Positions 1-11,179 of a stretch of DNA of 64,000 nt are shown here, in pieces. Location: NCBI GenBank assembly GCA_016648135.1, contig JADDOH010000322.1:1-64000 (forward strand), in the 5' to 3' direction. Within the stretch, counting starts at the first letter, position 1. Each line of letters opens with the position of its first letter. The position numbers were made by a program, and so were the translations under genes. The notes below the pieces were generated by a model. It was not told the origin of the DNA. It searched no databases and saw only the letters and a list, made by a program, of their open reading frames with translations. The stretch is from Agrypnia vestita. Its lineage: Eukaryota; Arthropoda; Insecta; Trichoptera; Phryganeidae.

Positions 1-34
1 AGCGTGGATTTCAGAAGTATGGTGAAATCGTTAC

Positions 35-75
35 TATAAAAGGAGCGAACACGATATACTCAGCCCCTTCAGTTC
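35..75 (+). promoter_or_regulatory. TATA plus initiator-like pair, possible LTR promoter
   Basis: A TATAAAA box lies at 35-41 and an insect-type initiator TCAGT at 69-73. The A of the initiator is about 36 bases after the first T, slightly longer than usual. The following 100 bases are GC-richer and could be a 5' leader. The block is upstream of a repeat unit that also occurs near 36.2 kb, so a retroelement LTR or other repeat promoter is as likely as a host promoter. The window edge hides the upstream part. Confidence 0.3.
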
Positions 76-360
76 GAGACCAGACCTGCGAGCGGAAGCG
101 CTGCCCGAGAGACTACTGCCAGAGACTTCATTTGGAGAACAGCATTTGCGGACGGAGTTGCTGCCCGGACGTATGGAGGAATCTACCATTCATCAGTACC
201 AGAGAGGATCATACCGCCACTGTGTAACAGCTAAGGAACACATTTATATTATCTATCGGTTAACTATTTTCACTATCGAAATGTATTTATTTTGGGAAGA
301 TTTAAGATTGGAGCAATTATGTGTGAATAATATCACGATTTCTTGTGTGATATTGGTTTA

Positions 361-680
361 ATTCGTACGGGAATATCTCCCAAACGAATATATTTTGATG
401 CATGGGGATTTTCATACCATTTGTATTAACCATTGATATTACGGAGCTCTATAAGCAGCGCTTAATAGATTCATAATAATTGTCGACGCGTTATGTATTG
501 AGTAATCAGATATCAATCCAAATCGTACGAGAATTTCTTCCGAACGAATATATTTTAAAGTATGGGGATTTTCATACTATTTGTACTAACAATTGAATAC
601 ACATAATTCTATAAGAAACGCTTAGTAGCCTTATAAAAATTGTATTGCATAAGTATTGCGCAATCCGGTCTTCAGCTAAC
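361..680 (+). repeat. 160-bp tandem duplication (family A)
   Basis: Two adjacent degenerate copies, with CGTACG-type starts at 364 and 524, so the period is 160. Both contain the block TATTTT(..)ATGGGGATTTTCATAC and similar ends. A third, more diverged start (AATCGTACGAGAA) occurs alone at about 36188. A 66-base block at 2081-2146 also matches 36361-36426, so the first 2.3 kb and the 35.6-36.4 kb region appear to be members of one dispersed repeat family. No protein domain is visible. Confidence 0.7.
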
Positions 681-689
681 TCTTTATGA

Positions 690-1250
690 TTTGAGTACCT
701 CGGTACATCTGGCTTAACAAGTAGCTTCAGAACGACGAGTAAAGGACAGAATGGGGAGATCTAACTAAAGATTAGGGATATCTGGTTTGTGATGGCCTAG
801 CTGGTTGGGGCGTAGATGCTTGCCGGCACTTGGGCGTGGAACCCGCACAAGCCCCTGCAGGGTCCCTTAAAGGCGGGGCCCTCCTTGTTGCTCGGGATCG
901 TCAATAAACCGACCTCTTTCCTCACCAGGCGCAGGGCCACATAACCCACAAAAGGTTCCCTTTGTCTTTGGAAGGATTTTCATGCCTGAATGCTGTAAAA
1001 CCTTTTTAGAAAACGTTAACTTCTATTTCGTCCTCTGTAAGAAAGACAGGGCCAGAATAAGTATAAAAATCATTCACTCATATGGAATAGCTGGGAAATT
1101 ATAAATATGTTACTAACACTCTAACATTTGTCCAAAGTAAATGTTGCAAGATGCAGAATCGTGGGACGCCATTCTGAAAAGGCATAATGAGATTGCACAA
1201 TAATTTGAAACATCGCTGACTATGCCCGCAAAGGAGGCTATAATGTCGTC
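690..1250. other. Unassigned, GC-richer in 780-960
   Basis: No open reading frame of note. The part 780-960 is clearly GC-richer than the surroundings and contains several short G/C blocks. It continues family A territory and may be part of the same transcript or repeat as the hairpin cluster just downstream. Confidence 0.3.
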
Positions 1251-1258
1251 ATCAATTC

Positions 1259-1448
1259 GTACCAAGAGAGTACATGATTCTTCAAACACCGGCCTAAAAG
1301 AAAGGCGCCTCAAGACAACACACATCATCAGAAACTCGTACCAAAAGAGTACGGCCTTCTCAATTATAAGCCTAAAAGAAGGGCGTCACGGGATCACATC
1401 TCGTAAAGAAGAGATAGAGTCTCGGGCTGCAGTAAGTTCCGGAGGAAC
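1259..1448 (+). other. Array of six short stem-loops in three repeat units
   Basis: Three degenerate units each carry two small hairpins. Unit 1: GTAC-CAAGAGA-GTAC (1259-1273) and GCCT-AAAAGAA-AGGC (1292-1306). Unit 2: GTAC-CAAAAGA-GTAC (1338-1352) and GCC/GGC around a similar A-rich loop (1370-1384). Unit 3: ATCTC-GTAAAGAA-GAGAT (1398-1415) and GTTCC-GGA-GGAAC (1436-1448). Five of the six loops are purine-rich with an AAGA-type core, while the stems differ and remain complementary. Spacing within units is 32-38 bases. An 80-codon ORF (1222-1464) overlaps but resembles nothing known. The hairpins are visible; an RNA function is inference. Confidence 0.5.
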
Positions 1449-1509
1449 AAGGGGGGCCGTTTAGTCACTTAGGAAGTCGGCCACCGGTTTTAGGCGGGCG
1501 CGGAGCCTC

Positions 1510-1538
1510 AACCCCTCTCAGCAGAGATGCTGAGGGTT
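1510..1538 (+). other. GAGA-tetraloop hairpin
   Basis: CTCAGCA (1517-1523) pairs with TGCTGAG (1528-1534) around a GAGA loop, a GNRA-type tetraloop, and the flanking AACC/GGTT extends the stem past a small bulge. It follows the hairpin array by 60 bases and is followed by an A-run. Confidence 0.5.
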
Positions 1539-1549
1539 TAAAAAACCAA

Positions 1550-2690
1550 AATTTAGCATTCAAAGAAACTATTATTTCATATAAACTCACGGGCTGTTGT
1601 AGAATCCTTTCGAACAAACCATCCCCGAGACCTTATCTACTTAGTTATAAAGAAGTTTCGTTTCAAAAATGTCTTATTTCGTAGATAGAAAATATATGTA
1701 TTATTTTCCCCAGGAATTAATATGAACAGGTTCATACACGTCTAAGACGACACCATTCAAGGTAAGAATATGTTAATATAAAGTGTTTAAAATTATTAAT
1801 TTCAGTGTTATTTAATATGTGAATTTCTCCTCTTTATGCCGTTCGATTGATTTTATTGGGTTGTTTCCAAACGGAGATGTTTTATTTCTAATACACGAAT
1901 TCTTCTGGTGAACGTATTTTATTGTAACATAAATGTATATATTATTAGGTTCGTTAGATGTTTTATTGCGTAATACTATGCAATTGTTTCCACACTGCTC
2001 CTATAAAAGAATTTGAAGTTATTACGATACACAACGGGGTCCTTCATCCATTAGACGAATCATGTGCCAATTCAACGACGTATTACGAATAGTATATATT
2101 ATGTTTGTCGAGATTTATTCGCATTTATTATTTCTAGAAAGGGTTTGAGTGTCGGTTCCAGATTCCATTATGAGGCGGAAATAGTTCATAATCATAGTCC
2201 GACTGTAATAGGTATTTTTGTCGCGTAAGAGGTAGCACTTTTAGTAGTATAACTGTGTTTTATGTTTCGTCCCTGACAGACAGGATGGTACAGCTGTGGT
2301 TATTTAATCAAATGAATGGAACATAGTAGTTAAAATTAAATATCAACTCGCGGCGATTAAGCAACGGCCTTTTAAATAAATTATTAATACAAAATTCATC
2401 TTTAATACGTTAGGAGGACCCTCTATCTATCTACTGAATCATCACAAGATCATAATTATGGTATGCCAAATATACTGTGGTATATATTTACGGGTACGTA
2501 GATACGATAGACAAAAATGTACATAGGTGATAAACATAAATAATTTTTAGTATACCTTAATCAATGATTATTAATAAGTATTATTTAATATGAAGGACGA
2601 CCCAACTATCTTAATGTGACAGGCAAAAAGGGAGTCGTCTATATCGACTGAATTATCATTATGATTTGTAAGTATACGCTTGGATACCTA
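1550..2690. other. AT-rich, family A remainder
   Basis: No coding potential. The block 2081-2146 (ending in TCTAGAAAGGGTTT) aligns without gaps to 36361-36426 over 66 bases with scattered mismatches. The rest is not recognised. Confidence 0.4.
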
Positions 2691-2694
2691 CACT

Positions 2695-2960
2695 TTATTT
2701 TATTTTATTTTTTAACAGACCATTAGCAGATCATTATTGACCCTAATAGATGGTCCTAGAGTGAAATTAGAGTACAAAATATGAATATTTTGTGAACGAT
2801 TTAACTACACAATACACTTGAATGATAAATTAATAATAAATAATGACTCAACGATAAAATAAATTGTAATTAACATAGTGTTAAATAGGTGATTTACAGG
2901 TATCATTTATTTTCTTCTTTTTTAGTTATATTTCAGAAATAAATTATTCTATGAAGTACA
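2695..2960. repeat. Dispersed AT-rich repeat (family D)
   Basis: Resembles 43560-43790 in order and content: a T-rich start, then an AACAGACCAT block, a GATGGTCC or GACGGTCC block, an ACAAAATAT block and GATAAATTAATAATAAATAA. Short diverged pieces recur near 43840, 44260 and 44390. No terminal structure or coding capacity seen. Confidence 0.55.
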
Positions 2961-3183
2961 TATTTTAGCATTCACTTAATGTCTCATTCGAAGTAAACAA
3001 TACTTTATAAAATAATATTGAATTGAAATTAGTTTTACCACAAAACTTACCTAACTGCTCAACTAACATAGAATAAAATTCAATTCGAGCCGAGAATAAA
3101 ATAATGTTGACTAAAATAGTGAAACTGTATTTTAAAAGGCAAATAGCACAAAAATTAAAAACAATGGACAATTGTATTAAACA

Positions 3184-3480
3184 ATGGGTTCGACCCTTTT
3201 TATCGCGGTAACATTAATACATCCCCTAAATTCTCCGCCACTGAGGGCGGGTGTATGGGCTTTTAGAATTGTTCATTACAACCCTCATCCAGTTTTTATT
3301 ACCATAAAGAAATGCCCCGGGGAAGCTTGCGCGCAGTGCGCGGCGCACATCGGCGCGGCGCCGAACATCGAAACAAAGAGATTTTATCGGAGAGCTGCTC
3401 TTAAATTGGTCTGACTGACAAATTGCCGTGATTGGCTAGCGGACTCGGCCCGTATCTGTTTCCCCGCTTAATTGGATCAT
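3184..3480. other. GC-rich island
   Basis: Contains a dense GCGC block around 3320-3370 within AT-rich surroundings. A 76-codon ORF (3184-3414) spans it but shows no recognisable domain. It is not seen elsewhere in the window, so it may be conserved non-repeat DNA such as a cis-regulatory element; that is inference. Confidence 0.25.
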
Positions 3481-3560
3481 AAACAAGTAATCAAATACAA
3501 CGTCGTTAATGAATTATGCATAGTCGTATATAAACTATGTAAATACCTAATATGAAATGC

Positions 3561-4199
3561 AATTGCTAATTTTGCAGTGATCAAATTTCTTGGATAGCTC
3601 CAACTTGAAGGTTTTTCTCTTAACAAAAAAAAATGAAAAATATAATATTTATTTTATAATTTAACATAAATTTCATCAAAAATAATACTTTGCATTATTA
3701 TAGACAATAATTTATAAAATTTCATTTAAATTTAAATAATTTACATATATTTAAAGTACTATCTTTATTCATAACTTTCCGCTGATTTCTTACAGTTGAT
3801 TAAGTCCTATTATTTTTAAAACAAATTTTAAGGTATATTTTTTATTGATTTATTATATGAGTCTTAATATTGTAAACAATTGCTAATTTTGCAGTGATCA
3901 AATTTCTTGGATAGCTCCAACTTGAAGGTTTTTCTCTTAACAAAAAAAAATGAAAAATATAATATTTATTTTATAATTTAACATAAATTTCATCAAAAAT
4001 AATACTTTGCATTATTATAGACAATAATTTATAAAATTTCATTAAAATTTAAATAATTTACATATATTTAAAGTACTAAACAAATCTTTATTCATAACTT
4101 TCCGCTGATTTCTTACAGTTGATTAAGTCTTATTATTTTTAAAACAAATTTTAAGGTATATTTTTTATTGATTTATTACATGAGTCTTAATATTGTAAA
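3561..4199 (+). repeat. 317-bp tandem duplication
   Basis: Two nearly identical head-to-tail copies, 3561-3877 and 3878-4199. They start with AATTGCTAATTTTGCAGTGA and end in TTAATATTGTAAA. Differences are few: a short insertion near 4079 and single substitutions. The near identity indicates a recent duplication. No ORF. Confidence 0.9.
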
Positions 4200-4740
4200 A
4201 AATAAAGGGTTGTGAAAAATACGTAATTTTTTGGATTAAAAAATGTACAAGTGTGTTTAATTTTATCTCGCGCAAAAATTCAAAATTTTTTAAAATTTAG
4301 ATGCGTTCTCGCAGTCAAATTCAATTTACAGTTTTACATAAAAAATTACCTATCATTAACGGAAAAGGGGATTTAAGCCTACCATATAATTGTCTCTATT
4401 ATATTACTCCCTCATTCAAATGGAAAATGTACGGATTATATTCCTCCCGTAGATTCGTTTTGAAATGCGTGAAGGATAGTATAGAGTTGAGCGCGAAGCA
4501 AATCATGATGGATGTATTTTGTACGCTGGATGGAGTACGTACTGACCTTTTCAGACTTTTAGAGATCATCTCACGTCGCGTTCACAGATAAGTAATATAT
4601 TAATCCAGTATTATTTAGTACAATATTAGACGTCAATATATATACAAATAAATTTAATTAATTTCACTAAACAATCGTCATTAAAAAATAATTTGATTAT
4701 GTATTCGAGAAACAATTTTTTTTTTTAATTATAAATTAAA
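4200..4740. other. AT-rich, one unrecognised 96-codon ORF
   Basis: An ATG-started ORF of 96 codons lies at 4301-4591 on the plus strand. Its product shows no motif I recognise, no signal peptide and no clear membrane segment. With no upstream promoter and no homologue recalled, chance is the simplest explanation. Confidence 0.15.
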
Positions 4741-4744
4741 ATAT

Positions 4745-4860
4745 ACTTTTATTTCACCACTTATATCTATATTGAAAATATCAACATGTCTCGGGGCCAA
4801 TGTTTTCTTCGTCAGGATACAATATATAGGTACCTACTAACAAATTAAAAATTAAAAATC
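4745..4860 (-). repeat. Family B repeat with hammerhead-like core, decayed
   Basis: On the minus strand CTGACGA (4809-4815) is followed by a short imperfect hairpin and then GAGA (4789-4792) where other copies have GAAA. The outer part reads TTTCACCACTTATAT on the plus strand, as in copies at 43.9, 44.1 and 30.0 kb. Confidence 0.55.
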
Positions 4861-6220
4861 GATGTATAGACATTGAAAATTTAAAAAAAATATACATATA
4901 TTGGAAACGAATAAGTCATAAAGTATTAACATGAAAAATATTTGTAAAAAGGACCTACTTTTTTACACTTCACACTTTAAATATTTCCAAAATTTCTGAT
5001 TTTTCAAACTGCAATTATGTATTATTTGTATGTAAAATTTATAAACTCTATTAATATCAAAATAATGAAAGATGCATAACCAAAAGATTATTCGTAAATT
5101 CGGAATAATTATTGCTACCTAATTAAACACCTTAAATGTTCCTTAACTCTAATATCAAGATTTATATATATTTTTTAATAATAATACAATTTTCATTAAC
5201 ATTATTTTTATATTTAATAAGACATAAGGTTGATGTGTAATTATCCGATGCCTTTTTTAAGTAACATAATTAAAACATTATAATTATTATCATTTGGTTA
5301 GAAGGCGAATGATTTCTAAGGCGACTAGTGTCCAATTTTCAGTGTTCTAGGAGTCAAACTTGCATTCTGTTCCACAGCCAGAAGGACCTTATCATCGAAA
5401 TTTGAAGCGAACAAGCCTTTTTGGCATGCTCTTTCGCTAATCGTTCCTTCGCTGAAAAGATCGAAGTGGTACAGCATAATACGACTTATATGTGTATAAT
5501 TTTTTTATACGCATTTTATTTTTCCAGCCTTACTTAGGAAATACGTTATGACAGATGTTAATCAAACGTAAAAAAAACGTTCCTAAAAAACGGCGGATAA
5601 TTGAACATCAACGTAATTGTATAATTTTTTCGGTTAATATTGTGACTTTCAAAACAATCGCCTACATTATACATAAACATTATTTTATTATTTACCGATG
5701 TAATGACAAAGATTAATTATAAAAAAAATATTTTTCATTTTCAATTAACAAATACAAAATATTTTCAATAATATTGGAAACGATATGTGAGTAGATATGA
5801 AAATAAAGTCGCACTTGTTTTTTATTTTTACTTATTTATTTTTTATGAGAAGCAATTTACCTTATGAGGGCATTATCAATCTAATCTTTTATTTATAATT
5901 CGATAGTTTTCATATAAATAATTTGTATTTATATGAAAATTATTAAATGGAACTATCATATAATTTTAAGAAAAGCAGATTTTCTATTTCGGCACAATTC
6001 TATGAAACAATTTTGTTCAAACACTAATGATAAACGAATGAAAGGTAATACTTGCATAGAAAGCATTAGTGATATTGATTTTTTTTTTCTTTATTCTTGT
6101 TAACAATAATTATATTCGAACACAATGATATTCTTAGAATACGAAAGTTAAAAATTTCTGTCTCAGCTGTTTTCTGCAGGGCCAACTCATTGATGATTTA
6201 TTCCAAAGGTATCTTTGGCA
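4860..6220. other. Mostly featureless AT-rich DNA
   Basis: No ORF or repeat recognised. A somewhat GC-richer non-repetitive stretch at 5310-5480 stands out and could be a conserved non-coding element. Confidence 0.2.
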
Positions 6221-6225
6221 GTACA

Positions 6226-6420
6226 CATAGCCCAGTGGGAATGACACTGACTTCCTATACCGATGGTTCTAAGTTCATTTCCCGGTGAGGCCACAATACA
6301 TCTATGTGATTATCTCAAACCTGGAGTATTTTTGTGACGTGTTTCGCAGTTACAGCAATTGGGACCCACTGCCCATTCTAGCTTACTAAAAAAATGAGTG
6401 CATGTACCTATGTACGCGAA
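6226..6420 (+). repeat. tRNA-derived SINE-like element
   Basis: An A-box-like AGCCCAGTGGG and a B-box-like GTTCATTTCCCGGTGAGG are spaced as in a tRNA head. The body shares TTTTTGTGA, a TGTTT/TGTCAT block and GGGACC/GGGTCC with 15190-15300. Not a tRNA gene: the arms do not fold into a full cloverleaf. Confidence 0.5.
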
Positions 6421-6507
6421 TTGGAAGTTATACTCCTTTACGGAGACAAGACTCAACAGTACATAATTCCAAAACTATTTTAAAAACTAGACATGCAAAT
6501 GAAGAGT

Positions 6508-6700
6508 AGCTTGTTGGTGTAGTGGTCATGACGTTCGCCTCGTGATCTGTTGGTCGGTGGTTCGTGACTCATTCCAGTAATTTAGTTCTATTTTCATAGC
6601 GCAAGCGTTTAGTTTTATTTTAAAATAGCAAAAATATTGATGCGACAATCAGAATCAGAAACGCGTCTCACAAAATTAAATAAGTATAACTAATAAAAAA
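6508..6700 (+). repeat. tRNA-derived SINE, family S1
   Basis: Head GCTTGTTGGTGTAGTGGTCA gives an A box, and GGTTCG near 6560 a B box. The tail (CTATTTTCATAGC, then TTGATGCGAC) matches copies at 31843 (plus) and 41855-42045 (minus). The three copies support a SINE family rather than a functional tRNA. Confidence 0.65.
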
Positions 6701-6939
6701 GTGTCTTTTTATTTTCATGTGTGGGATTATGGAGTTCAATAAACCTATCTTCGATATAATTATTGTTATTTGGGTATAAAATTGATTTAATTTGACAACA
6801 CAGAGAAGAATTTTCGCGATTTGAGCGAATTTATTGACATTTGAACAAATTACGTTTCGAGAGAAATATCTATTTGCGACTCAAATGTTTTGTACACTTT
6901 CTATCCGTCGTAAATAAAACAAATATAAAGTTTTCAGTA

Positions 6940-7400
6940 AGCGCAGAGCATAGGATGAATACGTTTATCCGTTCTCACGGCGTTTTAAACATGCGTCTCA
7001 CAAACACCGGCGCGGAGCGACATGACGGTGCCGTTCAGAGTGACGACTTTCGTCGTGTGACGGCGCGAGTACACGGCTCCTACATCGATCACCCCGTCAC
7101 AGTTCCGCGGGGCCGGGGATTACCCGCGGCGGGTGGAAAACTCACATTTTCCCGTTGAGATTTCCACCCCAGTTTCTAGTGACTTAACTCGGGTAAACAG
7201 TCGTCGCCGGAAGCTCCCGCGCTCACTCATTTGAATATTTAAATTTGGAGCGCTGCGTAAAATATCACGATATGTCAAAACCCGCTGTCAAATCAAACAT
7301 ACAGCCGGGCGCGGAATAATTGAGACACGGCAACTTGTTGTGACGCGCGTAGCCAGAAATTGAAAGGCTTTTAGTTAATGATTTCCCAGAAAATGTCAAA
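6940..7400. other. GC-rich non-repetitive island
   Basis: About 450 bases markedly richer in G+C than the flanks, with CpG-containing blocks. A 105-codon ORF (6841-7158) runs through it but has no recognisable domain. Candidate cis-regulatory or exon-proximal DNA; not recognised as a transposon. Confidence 0.3.
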
Positions 7401-7599
7401 ATGTGAGTTGTGATCTGGACTTGGTCTCCCTGATTCTAGGAATTTTGTACACCAATATATCTACAACAGAAAATTATATGCTAGCATTTATTTAGATAAA
7501 AAGCATTGGAATTTTATACGACCAGCATTAAAGTTTTATAGCATATTTTTTTTTATTAGAATTTTTTTTTAAATGCAAATCTTATATATTTACATATTT

Positions 7600-7648
7600 G
7601 ATACATAAAAAAATTTATGTACATAAATTTTTTATCATTGTATCTCTC
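7600..7648. repeat. AT-rich palindrome
   Basis: GATACATAAAAAAATTTATG is followed by its near reverse complement ending in TTGTATC, centred on GTAC. The remainder of 7400-8030 shows short AT-rich repeats and nothing coding. Confidence 0.7.
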
Positions 7649-8030
7649 CAAAAAGAGACTAACTCTTGTGTCCGGAGAGGGAGTTACACTTTTATACATA
7701 ATATGTGATAATAATTAATGCATAAAGTAAAGTAAAGTAAATAGTACATAAATATAATATAAGAAGAAAAAAGTTACATTATATGAGATAATAATTAATA
7801 GATAAAGTTTTTTTGATATTTGATTTATTTGATAAATTCAAAAAAGTAGTACTAACAAACGATCTTTACGAATATACATAATACTACCCACTAAATTTCG
7901 ATTTCAGTATATGTTCTTGAAAATAGTCAAGACTGTTGCATTTGCTGCTGAGTAATATGTCAATATGGTTGTTAAATTTATTTATAGTAAAAAAAGAACG
8001 ATTGAATTCATCTACGCATTATTAAAATAT

Positions 8031-8431
8031 TAATATAAAGAGGTAAAGATTACAAGCCTGGATGTTCCTAAATTTTTAAGCCCAAAACTACTAATCCGAT
8101 TTCAAATTTTTTTTCACCAATATTTAGAATAGACTTTCAGAGTGGACAAAGATTATTTAATATCCTGGTGAAATAAAAATGCTTTTCGTAGTGACCTATT
8201 TTACAACTAAAATTGACGAAAAAATGGTGGGGCGATGCCTTTTTTACGAACGCTACCTTAACGGTAAGAGATATTTAAATACTTACTACGGAGAACTTGT
8301 AGAATTAAAAAATTTCTATAATAAATTTTAAACTACATATATCTATATGTTAAAGTCAATACACAAATTGATAAAATATGACTAAAAGTTATTAAGAATC
8401 CACGCGTGTGAAGCCGCGCGGGCACAGCTAG
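8031..8431 (+). mobile_element. Non-autonomous Helitron-like element (family H1)
   Basis: Shares an ordered body with 20775-21110, 45862-46423 and 61386-61774: AGAGGTAAA start, CCGATTTCAAA, GAAATAAAA, TTTTACAACTAAA, GACGAAAAAATGG, GAACGCTACCTTAA, and a 3' end with a short GC hairpin (GAAGCCGCGCGGGC) before CAGCTAG. The terminal CTAG followed by T fits the Helitron rule (CTRR then T). No Rep/helicase ORF, so it depends on an autonomous partner. The exact 5' end is uncertain. Confidence 0.7.
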
Positions 8432-8439
8432 TATGAATA

Positions 8440-10600
8440 GGTATATATTGCCGCCGAATTATGAATACATCATGAATAAAATGATTTATAACGGTTTTGA
8501 TTATAAATAAAAAATAAAGCCTGCATCATACTTTTTCAGGAGAAAAATAAAGAACATTCAAACAACTCAATATAATATTGTATGGGTGGGACAGACGTCG
8601 CTCTTGCCAAACGGAATTTAAGAACATTTAATTTTTATATTCTTTATGATATTTTAAATTATATTTTATAAAATATTTCATACAGCAAATGCAAGCTCGA
8701 GCTGGTGAAGATAAGATTGGGGGTCATTTACGAAATATTGTTTTTGAGGTTAAATTTACAAAAACATTGTTTAATAGATAAATACAAAAATAATTTAAAT
8801 ACAAAACGTTACTTAATTTTTAAATGCTTAATTGATTTTCACACAAAAAATCTATACTGTCAAAAAGTCCGAAAATTGCACATAGTACAACAATTTCCTT
8901 CATAATACTGTGTAGATCATTACAGTGTACACATTATAGTAAAAAGTGTACCACCATACAAATGTTTGGAAAATGAAGTGCTGGGCATATAAGTTTCCTC
9001 TGGTATAAATGTTCTGTTCTATAAGAGTTACAAGAGTAACTTGTTGGTCTGCTTATTAAGATACCTGATACTTAGTGATCGTGTGTTTTTTATTTTTATA
9101 AAAAAAGTTTTTAGCCTAAGTATGAAAATGGTAAGAATATTTATGCAACACGTGTTCCGCGTACACATACCTATTTTACAGGTACACATAATTCAATTTA
9201 TAGTACAGCCCAGATCGATCTGATACTACAGGTTAGTTTATATCGAATCAAAGCGTATTTTTTATCAAGTGAGAAAAGAGGATATTGAAAAGTATAGGAT
9301 TGTTGAAAGGGGATTTGAAAATACTAAGCCGATATAAGAAATCATTCTGATACTGAATCGTCGCTATGCACTAGGATATAATAGAAACGAATGAGTATCC
9401 TTTACACAGGATTATAGTACGTCAGAAGAGGGCGAAACATTCATAGGAGCTTTACTTGGAATTTATTTTAGGGCATAATTCTTTAGGAAAATCTACCATC
9501 AAATGCCTAGCGTAGATTCCTACCTAGCGTTAATAAATTCATCATTAAAATCGATCATATTATTTCATATTAACCTATTCATAGCAAAGGTATACGACTA
9601 ATTGATTCCCAAAATAATTTCATAGCAAAAGTATACAATTAATTAATTTCCAATAAAATCTGGTAAATCTCTTGCCACTGATGTATTTTCATCAACAAAA
9701 AGTACCAATAGTATGATTATATTCACAATTTTGCGAACATCGGTTTAACGGAATTCATTAATACCCTGCAATTTAAAAATAGTTTCAAACTGTAGTTGGC
9801 TTATGATTAAAATAGCCGGTAATTTAATATTACAAAATCATTTTAGTCAAAGTTTTAGCGAATAATTATGTTGGAAAAAATATAATAAAATTTTTGAAAC
9901 ATAAGCATATCTATAACTATAGTATCTTTCGTGTGAGGGGTTCTCAAATAAGTTCACCATGATTTAGATGGCAAAAATTTAAGTTGGCGTGTTCGAAAAA
10001 AATATTTTTTTGTATTATTAGCAGCTCTGGTATTATCGATATACTTAAATACGAAAATATAAAAATGAAAAATATAAATATGAAAAAAAGAAAAAAAAAT
10101 CACTGTATCTAAATTATATTATTATTATATTCCTATATTGAATCATGTAAAAATGTTATCCATAAACCTTTTAGGTTTCTATTATATTTTAAATAAAAAA
10201 ATAAAAATAAAATGAAGCATATTATTTAATATAATATAAATAACATAGCTTTGTCTATAAAATCACTAAATTTATCTCAATTTCGTCAATTGAATAATAG
10301 CGGTTTTGTTTCTGAAACCCTCATAAATTTAATTTTTATTTATAGCCCAGTGAACTTGGCACCATAAATACAACCTTGATTAAAAATTTACATATTATTA
10401 ATTAAATTACACAGACGTATCTACGCACGTCAACTAACAAATTTGTATTTTTTTGTATACACAAATCATGGAAAAACCTACGTAAGAAAACACGGTTTAT
10501 GTATCGGCCGTTCGACATATTTAGTATTAAAAACAGATTGCCATATGTATTTGCTAAATGGATTGTTGGAGTTTGGATTCTTAATTTGATTTGTAGTTTT
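8440..10600. other. AT-rich DNA without recognised features
   Basis: Only short chance ORFs (for example 8705-8905 and 9041-9223). No terminal repeats, no tRNA-like heads and no GC islands seen. Confidence 0.3.
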
Positions 10601-10660
10601 AAGCGCCCTTGAGGTGAGTTCTCACAAAAACAACGCTATATAAATTATCCAATTATTTTT
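10601..10660 (+). repeat. LINE-type 3' tail copy
   Basis: AAGCGCCCTTGAGGTGAGT followed by AACGCTATATAAATTATCC. A second copy at 45791-45862 has the same order and ends in a TTA microsatellite. Such GCGCTATATAAAT tails close CR1/L2-like LINEs in many animals; that assignment is by family knowledge. Confidence 0.55.
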
Positions 10661-10850
10661 ATTTTTAGATATTTGTATGTATGAATAAACTCCTCCCAAT
10701 CTAGGTATATGGTACGGTTTTGTAGACAAGATTATTTTATCATCAATTCTGATGCAATCACTAAGATTCCACTTTTAATACGACACCATCAGTTAATATT
10801 ATATCAATAGCACATTAATGACCCGTAGCGTAGAACCTACCCCCAAGCGG

Positions 10851-10920
10851 TGCATACAATCTGCTACCGCACAATAAATAATCATACACAGATAGAGTAC
10901 TCTCCTAATGAAACTGTAAT
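10851..10920. repeat. Short dispersed repeat, pair with 20351-20460
   Basis: GTGCATACAATCTGC, ACCGC, AAATAATCA and CTCTCCTAATGA appear in the same order near 20351-20450 with mismatches. Identity of the parent element unknown. Confidence 0.45.
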
Positions 10921-11179
10921 AAGACTCCAGAGAAATGCCGAGAATCGAATATTAACATCCACATGCTTCGTATAAAATATATATTCTTTCAATACTTAAA
11001 CATTTATTATTATGTAACAGAAATGGTCTAATGTATCGAGATATTGAAAAGGTTCGTGATTGCATGGTCACCAATGTGTGTAGCGTTCAACAATCTTCAA
11101 GAACAATCAAAATTCAAGACTCGGCTTCGTTCTTTCGTGGGGAGACAAAAATGATTTGATTGCATTAGTCGGTCGCATC

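Noticed and set aside
4301..4591. 96-codon ORF as a gene
   Set aside because: No recognisable domain, no promoter or splice context I can defend, and AT-rich flanks; kept only as an unrecognised ORF.
6508..6570. tRNA gene candidate
   Set aside because: A- and B-box-like sequences are present but acceptor and anticodon arms do not pair; it is one of three S1 SINE copies.
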